A stretch of DNA of 64,000 bases from Caballeronia mineralivorans PML1(12) (GTDB lineage Bacteria > Pseudomonadota > Gammaproteobacteria > Burkholderiales > Burkholderiaceae), in assembly GCF_001028175.1 (NCBI RefSeq), contig NZ_AEJF01000005.1, positions 1 to 64,000 on the forward strand, given 5' to 3'. Under the pieces are notes generated by a model, which saw only the letters and a program-made list of their open reading frames with translations, was not told the DNA's origin and did no database searches. Every line of letters starts with the position of its first letter. Position 1 is the stretch's first letter. This document shows positions 39,430-46,904 of this stretch, one piece after another. Both the position numbers and the translations under genes were made by a program.

Positions 39430-40340
39430 GTGAAACCCAGAATCGACCTTCGGGCTGCCATGGCCCGCGTCAGTGAGCGCCAGGCCACCGACATGACGTT
39501 CAAGGAATTGGCCGACGCCTACTGCACGGTTCAATTCGATGGCGCCGAGCTCCGACTACGAGAGTGGACGGAGGCTTTCGGTCAGCCGCATGGTCACTCA
39601 CCACCCGCGATATTTCCCTCGCCGCCGAAGCGCTGCTTCAGTCCGGTCAATACAAACCCTCCACCATCAATCGCGACACCAGCCAGATCGGTACCGTCTA
39701 CAAGTGGGTGATCCGCCGCCATCTTGCGCCGGTCGGGTTCACCTCCCCTACCCTCGGTCTGATGCGATTCGAGGAAGGCATCCGCCGCGTCGAGCTCCCG
39801 GAGAAGGAAGTCATCGCCCTCCTCAAGGGCGCATATGCGTACCCTGACCGCCGGTTTGCCGTCTATGTCCGCCTGCTGCTCGAAAGCGGCGGACGACGTG
39901 GCGAGGTCCGTGAACGACGCTGGAAGGATGTTGATCTGGATGCCCGCGTGATCACGGTCATGGAGACCAAGACCGACAAGCCGCGACAAATATTTTTCAG
40001 CGAGGAATCCGCCGTCCTGATGCGTCGTGTCTGGCCAAAGCGTGACCCCGAAGCCCTGCTGTTCGCGGGTAAGGTTCCCGGGCAGCCCGTGAATTACCGC
40101 GTGTCATGGGAAAAGCTCACCCAGGCGATCGGACGCCCCGATCTCCATCAACATGATCTACGACACCACCGCGCCGCCGAGCTCCTCCGCTCGGGCGTCA
40201 CGATTGCCATCGCCTCGCAGGTCCTCGGCCATAGCTCGCTGATCCTGCAGCGCCGCTATGGCCACCTTGAATCGAAAACGCTGCGCGAAGCGACTGAACT
40301 GTCCTGGACGAGGCACGCAGCCGGACATTCGTCCGCCTGA
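39430..40340 (+). pseudogene. Tyrosine integrase of the tRNA-Val island, frameshifted
   Basis: A GTG at 39430 with GGAG upstream opens a frame with N-terminal core-binding sequence (ELADAYCTVQFDGAELRLREWTEAFG) that then runs out. A second frame, beginning between about 39575 and 39595, carries the rest: AWSLTTRDISLAAEALLQSG, the catalytic Arg in LESGGRRGEVRERRW, HDLRHHRAAELLRSG, LGHSSLILQRRYGHLE. All catalytic residues (R, H-x-x-R, H, Y) are present, so one indel at the junction is the main defect. The location beside attL and orientation away from the tRNA identify it as the island's integrase. A programmed shift is possible but unlikely. Confidence 0.8.
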
Positions 40341-40657
40341 CGTGACACAGCCCCCCGGTGTCTTTGCCGGGGGCGCTCCCGTTCATACCTAGACCCATTT
40401 GCATCACCACTGCAAACCATTTACAAAAAAATTTTCTTCCCCAATCCGGCCTGTTTGCGCAATTGGTCCATTCAGGCAAATGGATCACGGAGTCTCATCG
40501 GATATCACGGAAAATCCCCTGTTCACTCCCGTGATCGCATATCGCCCAGTTTTACGCAATAACCTTCCTTTGCACGATTTTCCGCCTGTTTGCCATACCG
40601 ATTTATCGTGACTAGATTGAAATGGCCACCTGCCCGAAGCCCGTGGAGAAAACAACC
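40341..40657. other. Intergenic stretch inside the island
   Basis: This 317-bp AT-richer stretch has no gene I can support. A hairpin-like GC-rich segment just after the integrase (CCCCCGG/CCGGGGG around 40352-40374) could be a terminator but lacks a clear T run. Confidence 0.35.
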
Positions 40658-40903
40658 ATGCAATCGACGATCACAAACTGGAAAACCGCCAGCGCGGTCT
40701 GGCGAGACTTCGCACGCGCCCATCCTGAACTGGGTTATGACGGCGGCGCGAATTCATGGATTCATTTTCAGCGCCGCCACGGACAACATCTAAAAGGACT
40801 CGACGTTATCCGTCAGACCGGCACCCACCGCCCCATGATTGCGGATACGGATCGATTCGAGCGCATCGTATTTGATTTGCTCACACTCACGCGCGTGCCC
40901 TAA
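40658..40903 (+). CDS. Small hypothetical protein of the island
   Basis: The 81-residue ORF starts MQSTITNWKTASAVWRDFAR at the ATG at 40658, with GTGGAG about 10 nt upstream. It has Trp-rich and aromatic segments (GANSWIHFQRRHGQHL) and a C-terminal helix (RFERIVFDLLTLTRVP). No signal peptide or membrane helix is visible. It ends 4 nt inside the convergent Lit-type gene. Composition looks protein-like. No family is recognised; it may be a phage-derived or regulatory protein. Confidence 0.5.
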   Translation: MQSTITNWKTASAVWRDFARAHPELGYDGGANSWIHFQRRHGQHLKGLDVIRQTGTHRPMIADTDRFERIVFDLLTLTRVP

Positions 40904-41790
40904 TCCCGGCCCGCAGTCACAAACGCGACCATGGCATCGCCCATGATCTCGTCCCAGGAGTTTCCGTCCAGGACACTCTGAAGATTCTGATTCGCCAATT
41001 GAAACTGAAGCGCTACGGTTGTCAAAGCGCGGATGAAACCATCCCGGGCCACCTGCGCCTGCTCAAAGCATCGATCCAGTCGCTCCAGCGAGGGTGGATG
41101 TGACTTTACCTTGCTATCTTTTCCTTGAGGCTCTTCCAGAAACTGCATGGAGAGAAGGGCTACCGCCATGCCAAGTTGCCTCTTGAATCGCATGTCGCTA
41201 TTTTGCTCCCCGGAAAATATCCAGTCTGTCGCCGCAGCGTCCGCGTCAATCTCCTCTTGCGTCGAATAAACCGTTTCTATTCCATGTCGCAAACGGATGT
41301 GGGCAATTTCATGATGAATAATCCAGGCAATTGCGCACAAGAAAACTTCGCTAACCATAAGCTCGACGCTATCATTAGCAGGAGATTGTTCCGGCCTTGG
41401 CGCATCCTCCGGCCAGGGAGATCGGTCACCACGCAGCATTCGGCCATGCGCCCAATTCAACAAATCGACCGCCTGGGATACACATTGTGATTCTTTAAAA
41501 TCGAAAGTGCTTTTCTGGCCTCTTTGAGCGGCCTGATACTCTTCGACGAGCATCAGAATCATGAGTGAAAAGCACCAGAGGTATTCCAACGAGAATACAG
41601 GAAGCGTCGCCTCCTTCGTGTCGATATTCACCCGGATGGAAAATCCATCATCATCAGATATCGCCAGGCCAAATCCCACGAGCATCGGATCATCCCTTAA
41701 TTGCGCCTCCTTTTCCGGTGCAATTTTAAATGGAGCGGCTGCGATAGCCTCACCAAGAAGAACGATAGGAGAAGATACAGGAGTAGTCAT
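40900..41790 (-). CDS. Lit-family phage-exclusion protease (peptidase U49)
   Basis: The 296-residue protein has a zincin motif HEIAH at residues 160-164, inside WIIHHEIAHIRLRHG, followed by EEIDADAAATDWIFSG, where Glu/Asp could supply the third ligand. E. coli Lit is 297 residues with its HExxH at the same position. Lit cleaves elongation factor Tu when triggered by a phage peptide and so stops phage growth with the cell. The N-terminus (SIRVNIDTKEATLPVFSLEYLW) also fits the family. It stands on the minus strand after the YhcG-type gene in the same direction. The triggering phage component is unknown. Confidence 0.75.
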   Translation of the reverse strand: MTTPVSSPIVLLGEAIAAAPFKIAPEKEAQLRDDPMLVGFGLAISDDDGFSIRVNIDTKEATLPVFSLEYLWCFSLMILMLVEEYQAAQRGQKSTFDFKESQCVSQAVDLLNWAHGRMLRGDRSPWPEDAPRPEQSPANDSVELMVSEVFLCAIAWIIHHEIAHIRLRHGIETVYSTQEEIDADAAATDWIFSGEQNSDMRFKRQLGMAVALLSMQFLEEPQGKDSKVKSHPPSLERLDRCFEQAQVARDGFIRALTTVALQFQLANQNLQSVLDGNSWDEIMGDAMVAFVTAGRD

Positions 41791-41890
41791 ATGCCTGTGT
41801 TCAAATGGACGTCACACGAAATTATGGCTCATCAATTTAAAGAATGAGGCCGTGGCAAAACGCAACTCAATCCGGGGACAGGCATCCCCC

Positions 41891-42940
41891 TCACGCCTCT
41901 TCATCACCCAGGCCACCCAGCTCACGCTCGATCTGTTCGATACTCGGCAGACTGGCCTGCAACTCGACGGGCAAATCCTGTAGCAACTTGAATTCGGCAA
42001 TACCCATTGGCTGACTCTTGTCGCTCAGTGCGTATTCGGCCACCAGCTTGTTCTTGCCCTTGCACAACAGCAGACCGATGCTGCGGTTGTCATGCTCGCC
42101 CTTGACCTGCCTGTCCACAGCGGTCAGATAAAAACCCAGTTGCCCCAGGTGTTCTGGCTTGAATTCTCCGGCCTTCAGCTCAATCACCACGTAGCATCGC
42201 AACTTCACGTGATAGAACAGCAGGTCGATGAAGAACTCATCGCCGCCCACATTCAACAACACCTGACGACCCACGAAGGCAAATCCCGCGCCCAGCTCCA
42301 GCAGGAATTCCGTAACATGCCGGACCAGCGCGTGTTCGATATCGCGCTCCAACGCCTCCTCGCCCAAGCCGAGAAAATCGAAACGGTACGGATCTTTCAA
42401 GGATTCGCGCGCCAGATCGGACTGCGGCGCAGGCAGCGTGGCCGGAAAGTTGGTGACGGCCTGGCCGCTGCGCTCCAGCAGGCGGCTTTCGATCTGCATC
42501 ACGAGCACGTTGCGCGACCAGCCATGCTCGATGGCCTTGGCCGCGTACCAGCGCCGGGTCTCGGCGCCGGGCAGTTTATCCAGCAGGGCTAGTTGGTGGT
42601 ACCAGGGCAATTGTGCAAGCACCGCTTGCACAAATTCAGCGTCCGGCCAGGCCTCGGCAAAAGCACGCATATATTTGAGGTTGCGCGGCGACAGCCCTTT
42701 CATGTCCGGGAAGGCACGACGCAGGTCATCCGCTAACCGGTCAATGACCTTCGCCCCCCACCCCTGCTCAGCCTGCCGCTGCAGAATGTCACGGCCAAGC
42801 CCCCAATACAGCAGCACCAGCTCGCGGTTGACTGCCAGCGACGCACGCTGCCGCGCAGCGTGGATGCGGGTTTTCAGCTCTGCCAACCAGTCGGCATAGC
42901 CTTCCGGCGAAGGCGTCAGGGACGCCGGTTTGTCGCTCAT
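41891..42940 (-). CDS. yhcG: YhcG-type PDDEXK nuclease domain protein (DUF1016)
   Basis: The 349-residue protein has the DUF1016 N-terminal domain (residues about 17-165, with LVLLYWGLGRDILQRQAEQGWG and LSPRNLKYMRAFAEAWPD) and a C-terminal PD-(D/E)xK nuclease-like domain. In the latter Asp239 is in DEFFIDLLFYH and the Glu254-x-Lys256 pair in VVIELKAGEF. Family members occur widely in mobile and defence contexts, often near restriction systems, and are proposed to act on branched DNA. Here it precedes the Lit-type gene by 100 nt and is probably expressed with it. Confidence 0.85.
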   Translation of the reverse strand: MSDKPASLTPSPEGYADWLAELKTRIHAARQRASLAVNRELVLLYWGLGRDILQRQAEQGWGAKVIDRLADDLRRAFPDMKGLSPRNLKYMRAFAEAWPDAEFVQAVLAQLPWYHQLALLDKLPGAETRRWYAAKAIEHGWSRNVLVMQIESRLLERSGQAVTNFPATLPAPQSDLARESLKDPYRFDFLGLGEEALERDIEHALVRHVTEFLLELGAGFAFVGRQVLLNVGGDEFFIDLLFYHVKLRCYVVIELKAGEFKPEHLGQLGFYLTAVDRQVKGEHDNRSIGLLLCKGKNKLVAEYALSDKSQPMGIAEFKLLQDLPVELQASLPSIEQIERELGGLGDEEA

Positions 42941-43317
42941 GCAGTTTCTCCACGCCCAGGCACGGCGATTTTCCTCCCGCTCACTCCCCGCTCAATCGCT
43001 AACAAGAATGAAGAGGCCGCCTGAAGCCTCGCTCTCCGCGAGGTGGTCATGTTCGTATCGTCAGCGATACCGTCTGGTCGACTGCGCAGTGGCTGCGCTA
43101 GGAGAGCCGGCCATTCTTTGCTGGCCGGGAGATTTTCCGACCGCCACATCATTTTATCGGACTTCTCGCCCTACACCAGCCTGACTACGATGCGACGGGC
43201 AGGATCGAGTACGGCACGACAACCGAATTCCTCGAGTACGTTACGCCTACGGGCATACCGCCCCGCCGAACAGCAGTCTATGATTGGGGCGATCGACAAG
43301 AAAAAGGCATCGGAGAA
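42941..43317. other. Non-coding or degraded stretch
   Basis: 377 bp with no supportable gene. Short ORFs overlap without ribosome binding sites. The motif CGGACTTCTC...CAGCCTGACTA at about 43158-43186 recurs in similar form near 44065-44095. Confidence 0.35.
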
Positions 43318-43690
43318 ATGGTACGGGTCAGAGTCGCACCAGAAGTGTTTGCCGCAGCGCATGAAGCGGCGCAGCAGGTACTCCAGGGAAGCGCAAGGCT
43401 GACCGATATGCAGAAAAATCTTGCGACTCGGTATGACATTGCCGAACGCACCGCGAGTGGATACATCGGCTGCTTTCTCGCCATGCGTCGGGGCAGGACA
43501 TTCAAGACCATCGTCAGCGCGGATGGCCTTCGGTTCATGCTTGCCCGCATAGCCGAAGGCGGCCTTGGCGATCTGATGATCGCCCTGCAATCGGTCATGA
43601 ATCACATCACGTATCTGCAAGGCATAACCGGCAACGAACCAGGTCTGCGCCGCGTTCACGCAGAATTTGTAGACAGGCTTCGCGAAATGG
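43318..43690 (+). pseudogene. Truncated unknown DNA-associated protein
   Basis: About 124 codons read MVRVRVAPEVFAAAHEAAQQ, LTDMQKNLATRYDIAERTAS and GLGDLMIALQSVMNHITYLQ, then GNEPGLRRVHAEFVDRLREM, a helical sequence with an HTH-like centre. It resembles the N-terminal domains seen ahead of HNH nucleases, by memory only. From about 43690 the DNA belongs to a different gene (a MocR-type fragment in another frame), so the 3' part has been lost. The frame runs on to 43941 as out-of-frame sequence. Confidence 0.4.
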
Positions 43691-43963
43691 CGAGAAACGC
43701 TGGCGAACGCACTGGGAGAGCGCGGCGTGACCGTCTCTGGGCGAGACACACTTTGCATCTGGCTTCCGGTAGCCGACCAGCAGTTCGCGCTTGTCACGCT
43801 CGCTGCGCGCGGAATCGCTGTTCAGCCGGGCTCGAGGTTTCAGGTAGCACCGCGACCACACATCCGGGTCGCGACCAGCTTCAAGATGGACCAGGTGGAT
43901 GCGATTGCCGATGCGCTTGCGCAGGCAGCTGGCACCTTTGACGATGCGAGATCGCGCGGCTGA
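43690..43963 (+). pseudogene. C-terminal fragment of a MocR-type PLP-dependent regulator
   Basis: In frame +2 the sequence reads LANALGERGVTVSGRDTLCIWLP, then QQFALVTLAARGIAVQPGSRF and HIRVATSFKMDQVDAIADALAQA, matching the last about 85 residues of the aminotransferase-like domain of GntR/MocR regulators. The rest of the gene is absent. The junction at about 43690 with the preceding fragment marks a deletion or recombination breakpoint. Confidence 0.6.
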
Positions 43964-44234
43964 AAATGTTCGAGTCGCCATCGTTCTCTCGGGATTGTTC
44001 GGCAGACAACGACCTCCTAAGCGTTTTCGATAGCCGGGCATTGCGATATGTTGATCTCGTATTTCCGGACTTCTCCGGCTGTCAGCCTGACTAAATGGTC
44101 CGGCCAGTTCCAGTCCCAAGGCGTAAACGCCAGATTGAAAAGCTCGCCAGATGCCAAACGTAGGCAGTTCGCTGCGAAGAACCGAGGTCCGCGTTCGGGT
44201 ACCTCCAAGCAGCGCCGGGTCACTTACGTTGATA

Positions 44235-44471
44235 CTAGCGATGGGAAGGCCTGGTCTTCACCGGCACTGCTTCGTAGCTGTCCTTGAAGTCATCTCGAAG
44301 CCTTTTGTTGTCCGCATTGAGCGCGAGACTCATGTTGCCCGAAATCTCCGTGTCCTCACTGGTGAAGCGATATCCGAAGTTGATGTGATAGAAAATCGCA
44401 TGTGGTGTGGGGCGGAATCCCCAATTTTCGACACCGTCGTTGACACGAAACGTCTCGTGAAATACCCGCAC
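44235..44471 (-). pseudogene. Fragment resembling DUF4432/aldose epimerase-like protein
   Basis: The 78-residue frame contains GVENWGFRPTPHAIFYHINF, close in pattern to the metal-site region of DUF4432 sugar-epimerase-like proteins, then GNMSLALNADNKRLRDDFKD. It has no ribosome binding site and no full-length context, so it is most likely a gene fragment. Identification is by memory of the family pattern. Confidence 0.35.
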
Positions 44472-44751
44472 CTCCTACAGCGCTCCTTGCGGCTCGCCTT
44501 CCACTCGGGGTGTAGCAATTGGAGCGGGTCCTACAGAAGGCGTTTAGCTGGGCTCTCTGCCTTGATCGATTGAAATGTCCCCGGGAACGTATAAGTTTTT
44601 AACCACTCGGCAAATGGGTAGCTAGGCTCGATTTTCCGACATGAAAGCCCTTGAATGCCTTATCTGCAAAGGATCAACCACCTCAGTCCGCGACAGTACG
44701 ACATTGCGTCTGTCTTGCGCTATACTTGTGCCAGTCCTGCGCGAAGCGGAC

Positions 44752-44799
44752 CCTTCACACGGCAGGGGTCGCAGGTTCAATCCCTGTACCACCCACCAG
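44752..44799 (+). repeat. attR direct repeat of tRNA-Val 3' end
   Basis: Second copy of the 48-nt tRNA-Val segment, with one mismatch. The sequence upstream of it (44700-44751) is not tRNA, so this copy is a truncated tRNA and marks the distal end of the island. Confidence 0.9.
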
Positions 44800-44827
44800 G
44801 ATTTCGCGGTTGAGTTTGCATCGCGTT

Positions 44828-44866
44828 GAAAAAGGCTCTCAGGCAATTGCTTGAGGGCCTTTTTCT
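44828..44866 (+). terminator. Displaced terminator of tRNA-Val
   Basis: Hairpin AAAAAGGCTCTCAGGC / GCTTGAGGGCCTTTTTC lies about 30 nt after attR, the distance expected for the terminator of an uninterrupted tRNA-Val gene. It was probably separated from the tRNA by island insertion. Confidence 0.7.
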
Positions 44867-44971
44867 TTTCTGGCAGCAGAGCCTAACTCGCACAACGCCA
44901 TTTGGCGTAACAGCGGCGCAGTCGAAAATAGCCCCAGACACAAAAGCAACCAATGTCGTCTGGAGCATCGA

Positions 44972-45324
44972 ATGGCGGACATCTGGAAACGCGGCAACGA
45001 CTGGCGCGCATACATCAGGCGGCAGGCTCACCCCCCAGCAGAATCGCAGTTTCGACACCCGAGCCGAAGCCGAGGCTTGGGGCTCGGGGCATTGAATGCG
45101 AGATGGATCGCGGCTTCTTCGTCGACCGAATCGAGGACGAGCTCAACACCTTCGGCGATCTCCTGAAGCGTTATGCCGAGGAAGTCTCGCCGCACAAAAA
45201 AGGCGGTGCCGGAGAAATCCTACGCATCCGCAAACTGCGCACGCAATCGCTGGCCGAGTACAAGGTTGCGGCGCTGACAAGCAAAGTCACGACGGCCACC
45301 TCACGTGAGAAGAAAGCGTTGTGA
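44972..45324 (+). pseudogene. N-terminal integrase remnant with two frameshifts
   Basis: Three frames in succession give one integrase N-terminus: MADIWKRGNDWRAYIRRQ (from 44972), PQQNRSFDTRAEAEAWGSG (frame ending 45095), and IECEMDRGFFVDRIEDELNT, FGDLLKRYAEEVSPHKKG and LRIRKLRTQSLAEYKVAALT (to 45324). This is the arm and core-binding part typical of phage integrases that use tRNA sites. The catalytic domain is missing. It lies just after attR and its terminator, so it is probably the remains of an older integration in the same tRNA. Confidence 0.7.
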
Positions 45325-45363
45325 CCAGGATGCGCCGGCAGCTCACATAAGGAGTCGCATCCG

Positions 45364-46326
45364 CTACACACGGATGCGCTCGACCTCGTCGAGGCTGATG
45401 TCATCTCGGCGCCGATCATAAAGCTGCGTCGTGCGTGTCGACGCGTGGTTCGCCATTGCCGCGGCATTCTCTAGCGTGCCGCCGTTTTTCAGATAGGCGG
45501 TGATACCGGTCGCGCGAAACGTATGGTTGCCGATCTTCGTGGCTATGCCAGCGGCGATCGCGCGACGCCGCACCATCGCATAGGCGTTCGCCTGCGGCAG
45601 CGGCGTGTCACTCAACTGCCCGGTGCCACGCTGGATCGTGCGAAACAGTGGCCCTTTAGGATCGCCGCCAATCCCGGTGCCGTCGAGGTACGCGTGCAGA
45701 TACGCATCAAGCGTGTGGTGACACGGCATTTCATGACGCTTGCGACCTCTTTCGTGCAGTCGTACCCATAGCCGCCGGTTTTGCACGTACACGTCTTCCA
45801 CCCGCATCGTGACGGCCGCGCCGATTCGCGCGAACGAAAACACCATCAACCCGATCAACGCGCGGTCTCGCAACCCGATTGGCGTCGTGATGTCGATGCT
45901 GTCGAGCAGCTGCCGCGCTTCTACAGGGTCCAGCACCGGCGTCTTACCTTGGCGCGCGGTGTGACTCGGCCCCCGCACCGTGGCAGCCGGATTGTGCGGC
46001 ACGACCTGGCCGGTCACCAGCCAGTCAAAGAGGTGCCGGATTGCGGCCAAGTGCTGCTTGACCGTCGGCGCCGACAACGTCTGCGTCTGCAACTCGATCC
46101 AGGCGGCCACATGCAGCGGTTGCACGGCCGTGATCGAGACCACGCCGGCCTGCGCGCACCAGGTCAGGAATTCGCCCACCGCGTGCGCATACGCTCGCCG
46201 CGTGTTCGGGTTGCGAATGGTCGATGCGAAAAACTCAAGAAAGCGGCCGCTCGCCCGCTCACCGGCATCGATCACCAGCGCCGGCAGCGGAGGGGATGAT
46301 CGAACCGCGAGCGCGGTCTCAGACAT
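45364..46326 (-). CDS. Tyrosine recombinase (XerC/D-like)
   Basis: The 320-residue protein has a SAM-like core-binding domain (FFASTIRNPNTRRAYAHAVG, LSAPTVKQHLAAIRHLFDWL) and an intact catalytic domain. The Arg is in FSFARIGAAVTMRVEDV, the Lys near LHERGRKRHEMPCH, HxxR in NHTFRATGITAYL, His in AAMANHASTRTTQ and Tyr in QLYDRRR. Length and motifs are complete. Members of this type move plasmid-borne or island cassettes and resolve dimers. Its start overlaps the 130-residue ORF by 8 nt, so the two form an operon. Confidence 0.85.
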   Translation of the reverse strand: MSETALAVRSSPPLPALVIDAGERASGRFLEFFASTIRNPNTRRAYAHAVGEFLTWCAQAGVVSITAVQPLHVAAWIELQTQTLSAPTVKQHLAAIRHLFDWLVTGQVVPHNPAATVRGPSHTARQGKTPVLDPVEARQLLDSIDITTPIGLRDRALIGLMVFSFARIGAAVTMRVEDVYVQNRRLWVRLHERGRKRHEMPCHHTLDAYLHAYLDGTGIGGDPKGPLFRTIQRGTGQLSDTPLPQANAYAMVRRRAIAAGIATKIGNHTFRATGITAYLKNGGTLENAAAMANHASTRTTQLYDRRRDDISLDEVERIRV

Positions 46327-46711
46327 GGTCGGTCGCGGGCTTTTCGTGCCGTTCCGTGACCGCCACCGTCAGATTTAAAAGCCCGTACAGTTCACCCGCA
46401 CTGCTCGCCTCAACTTCAACGTCGCCCATTGTCAGGCGCAACGTGCGCCCGGCTCGACCTTGCAGCCAGGCGCCGGTCGCCGCGGTGAGCGTGGACCCGG
46501 CGACGGGCGTGCACGGGACCATGAATTCGCCAACGAAGCCGTCACCCCCGTCCGCGTGGGCCGCCGTGAAAGTGACCGCGTCAATCTTGCCACCCTCGGC
46601 ACGGGCGAGGCTATAGAACTGCCGCAGCTCGCGCTGGTATCCGGGACTGAAGGACGCCTCATCGTCGGGTGCGCGCACCAGAGTCAAACGCAGGGTGTCC
46701 GGGGTCGGCAT
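46319..46711 (-). CDS. Hypothetical protein coupled to the recombinase
   Basis: The 130-residue protein starts MPTPDTLRLTLVRAPDDEAS at the ATG at 46711, with AGGAG 6 nt upstream. It has no signal peptide, membrane helix or HTH that I can see; the pattern of alternating beta-type segments (LRLTLVRAP, AVTFTAAHA, RTLRLTMGDVEVEA) suggests a small beta-rich fold. It is cotranscribed with the recombinase and a palindromic site lies 14 nt upstream of its start. It might be a directionality or accessory factor, but nothing shows this. Family not recognised. Confidence 0.55.
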   Translation of the reverse strand: MPTPDTLRLTLVRAPDDEASFSPGYQRELRQFYSLARAEGGKIDAVTFTAAHADGGDGFVGEFMVPCTPVAGSTLTAATGAWLQGRAGRTLRLTMGDVEVEASSAGELYGLLNLTVAVTERHEKPATDHV

Positions 46712-46724
46712 GGCGGCTCCTGAT

Positions 46725-46754
46725 ATATGTGATAAAGGACATTATCATATATAT
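46725..46754. promoter_or_regulatory. Palindromic operator candidate upstream of the 130-residue ORF
   Basis: TATATGTGATAA (46725-46736) and TTATCATATATA (46743-46754) are inverted repeats with one mismatch in 12 and a 6-nt spacer. The site is 14 nt upstream of the 46711 start, a typical place for an operator. Confidence 0.55.
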
Positions 46755-46810
46755 AAACTTTGGGTTTGGCCGTGCTAGCCGGCTTGTGGGTAAAGATGAG
46801 AGCGGGAGTG

Positions 46811-46869
46811 TTGACGCAATAAAATCTTATTGCTAAGAATTTATTGCACTAAGTTTTTATTGTGCTAAG
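46811..46869 (+). promoter_or_regulatory. Promoter with inverted and direct repeats upstream of the ATPase pair
   Basis: TTGACG (46811-46816), a 17-nt spacer and TAAGAA (46834-46839) form a sigma70-like promoter. GCAATAA (46816-46822) and TTATTGC (46827-46833) are an inverted repeat. TTATTG recurs at 46827, 46841 and 46857, each followed by CTAAG (46833, 46849, 46865), giving three phased copies about 14-16 nt apart. Such repeats suggest cooperative regulator binding. Confidence 0.5.
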
Positions 46870-46904
46870 ATTTCTTTGTGACAATAGCTACCAAGGGCTT
46901 TACC

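Larger units (their letters stand above)
39263..44799. mobile_element. 5.5-kb genomic island in tRNA-Val
   Basis: The region from the tRNA to the second copy of its 3' end has the structure of an integrated element: tRNA gene, adjacent integrase remnant reading away from the tRNA, defence-type cargo (Lit and YhcG), gene fragments, and an attR copy. The original tRNA terminator now lies beyond attR at 44828-44866, which shows the insertion was between tRNA and terminator. It has probably lost mobility because its integrase is frameshifted. Confidence 0.85.

Noticed and set aside
44151-44573. 140-codon frame on the plus strand with an RVRVPP-like motif
   Set aside because: No gene family or ribosome binding site; the opposite strand holds the better DUF4432-like fragment.
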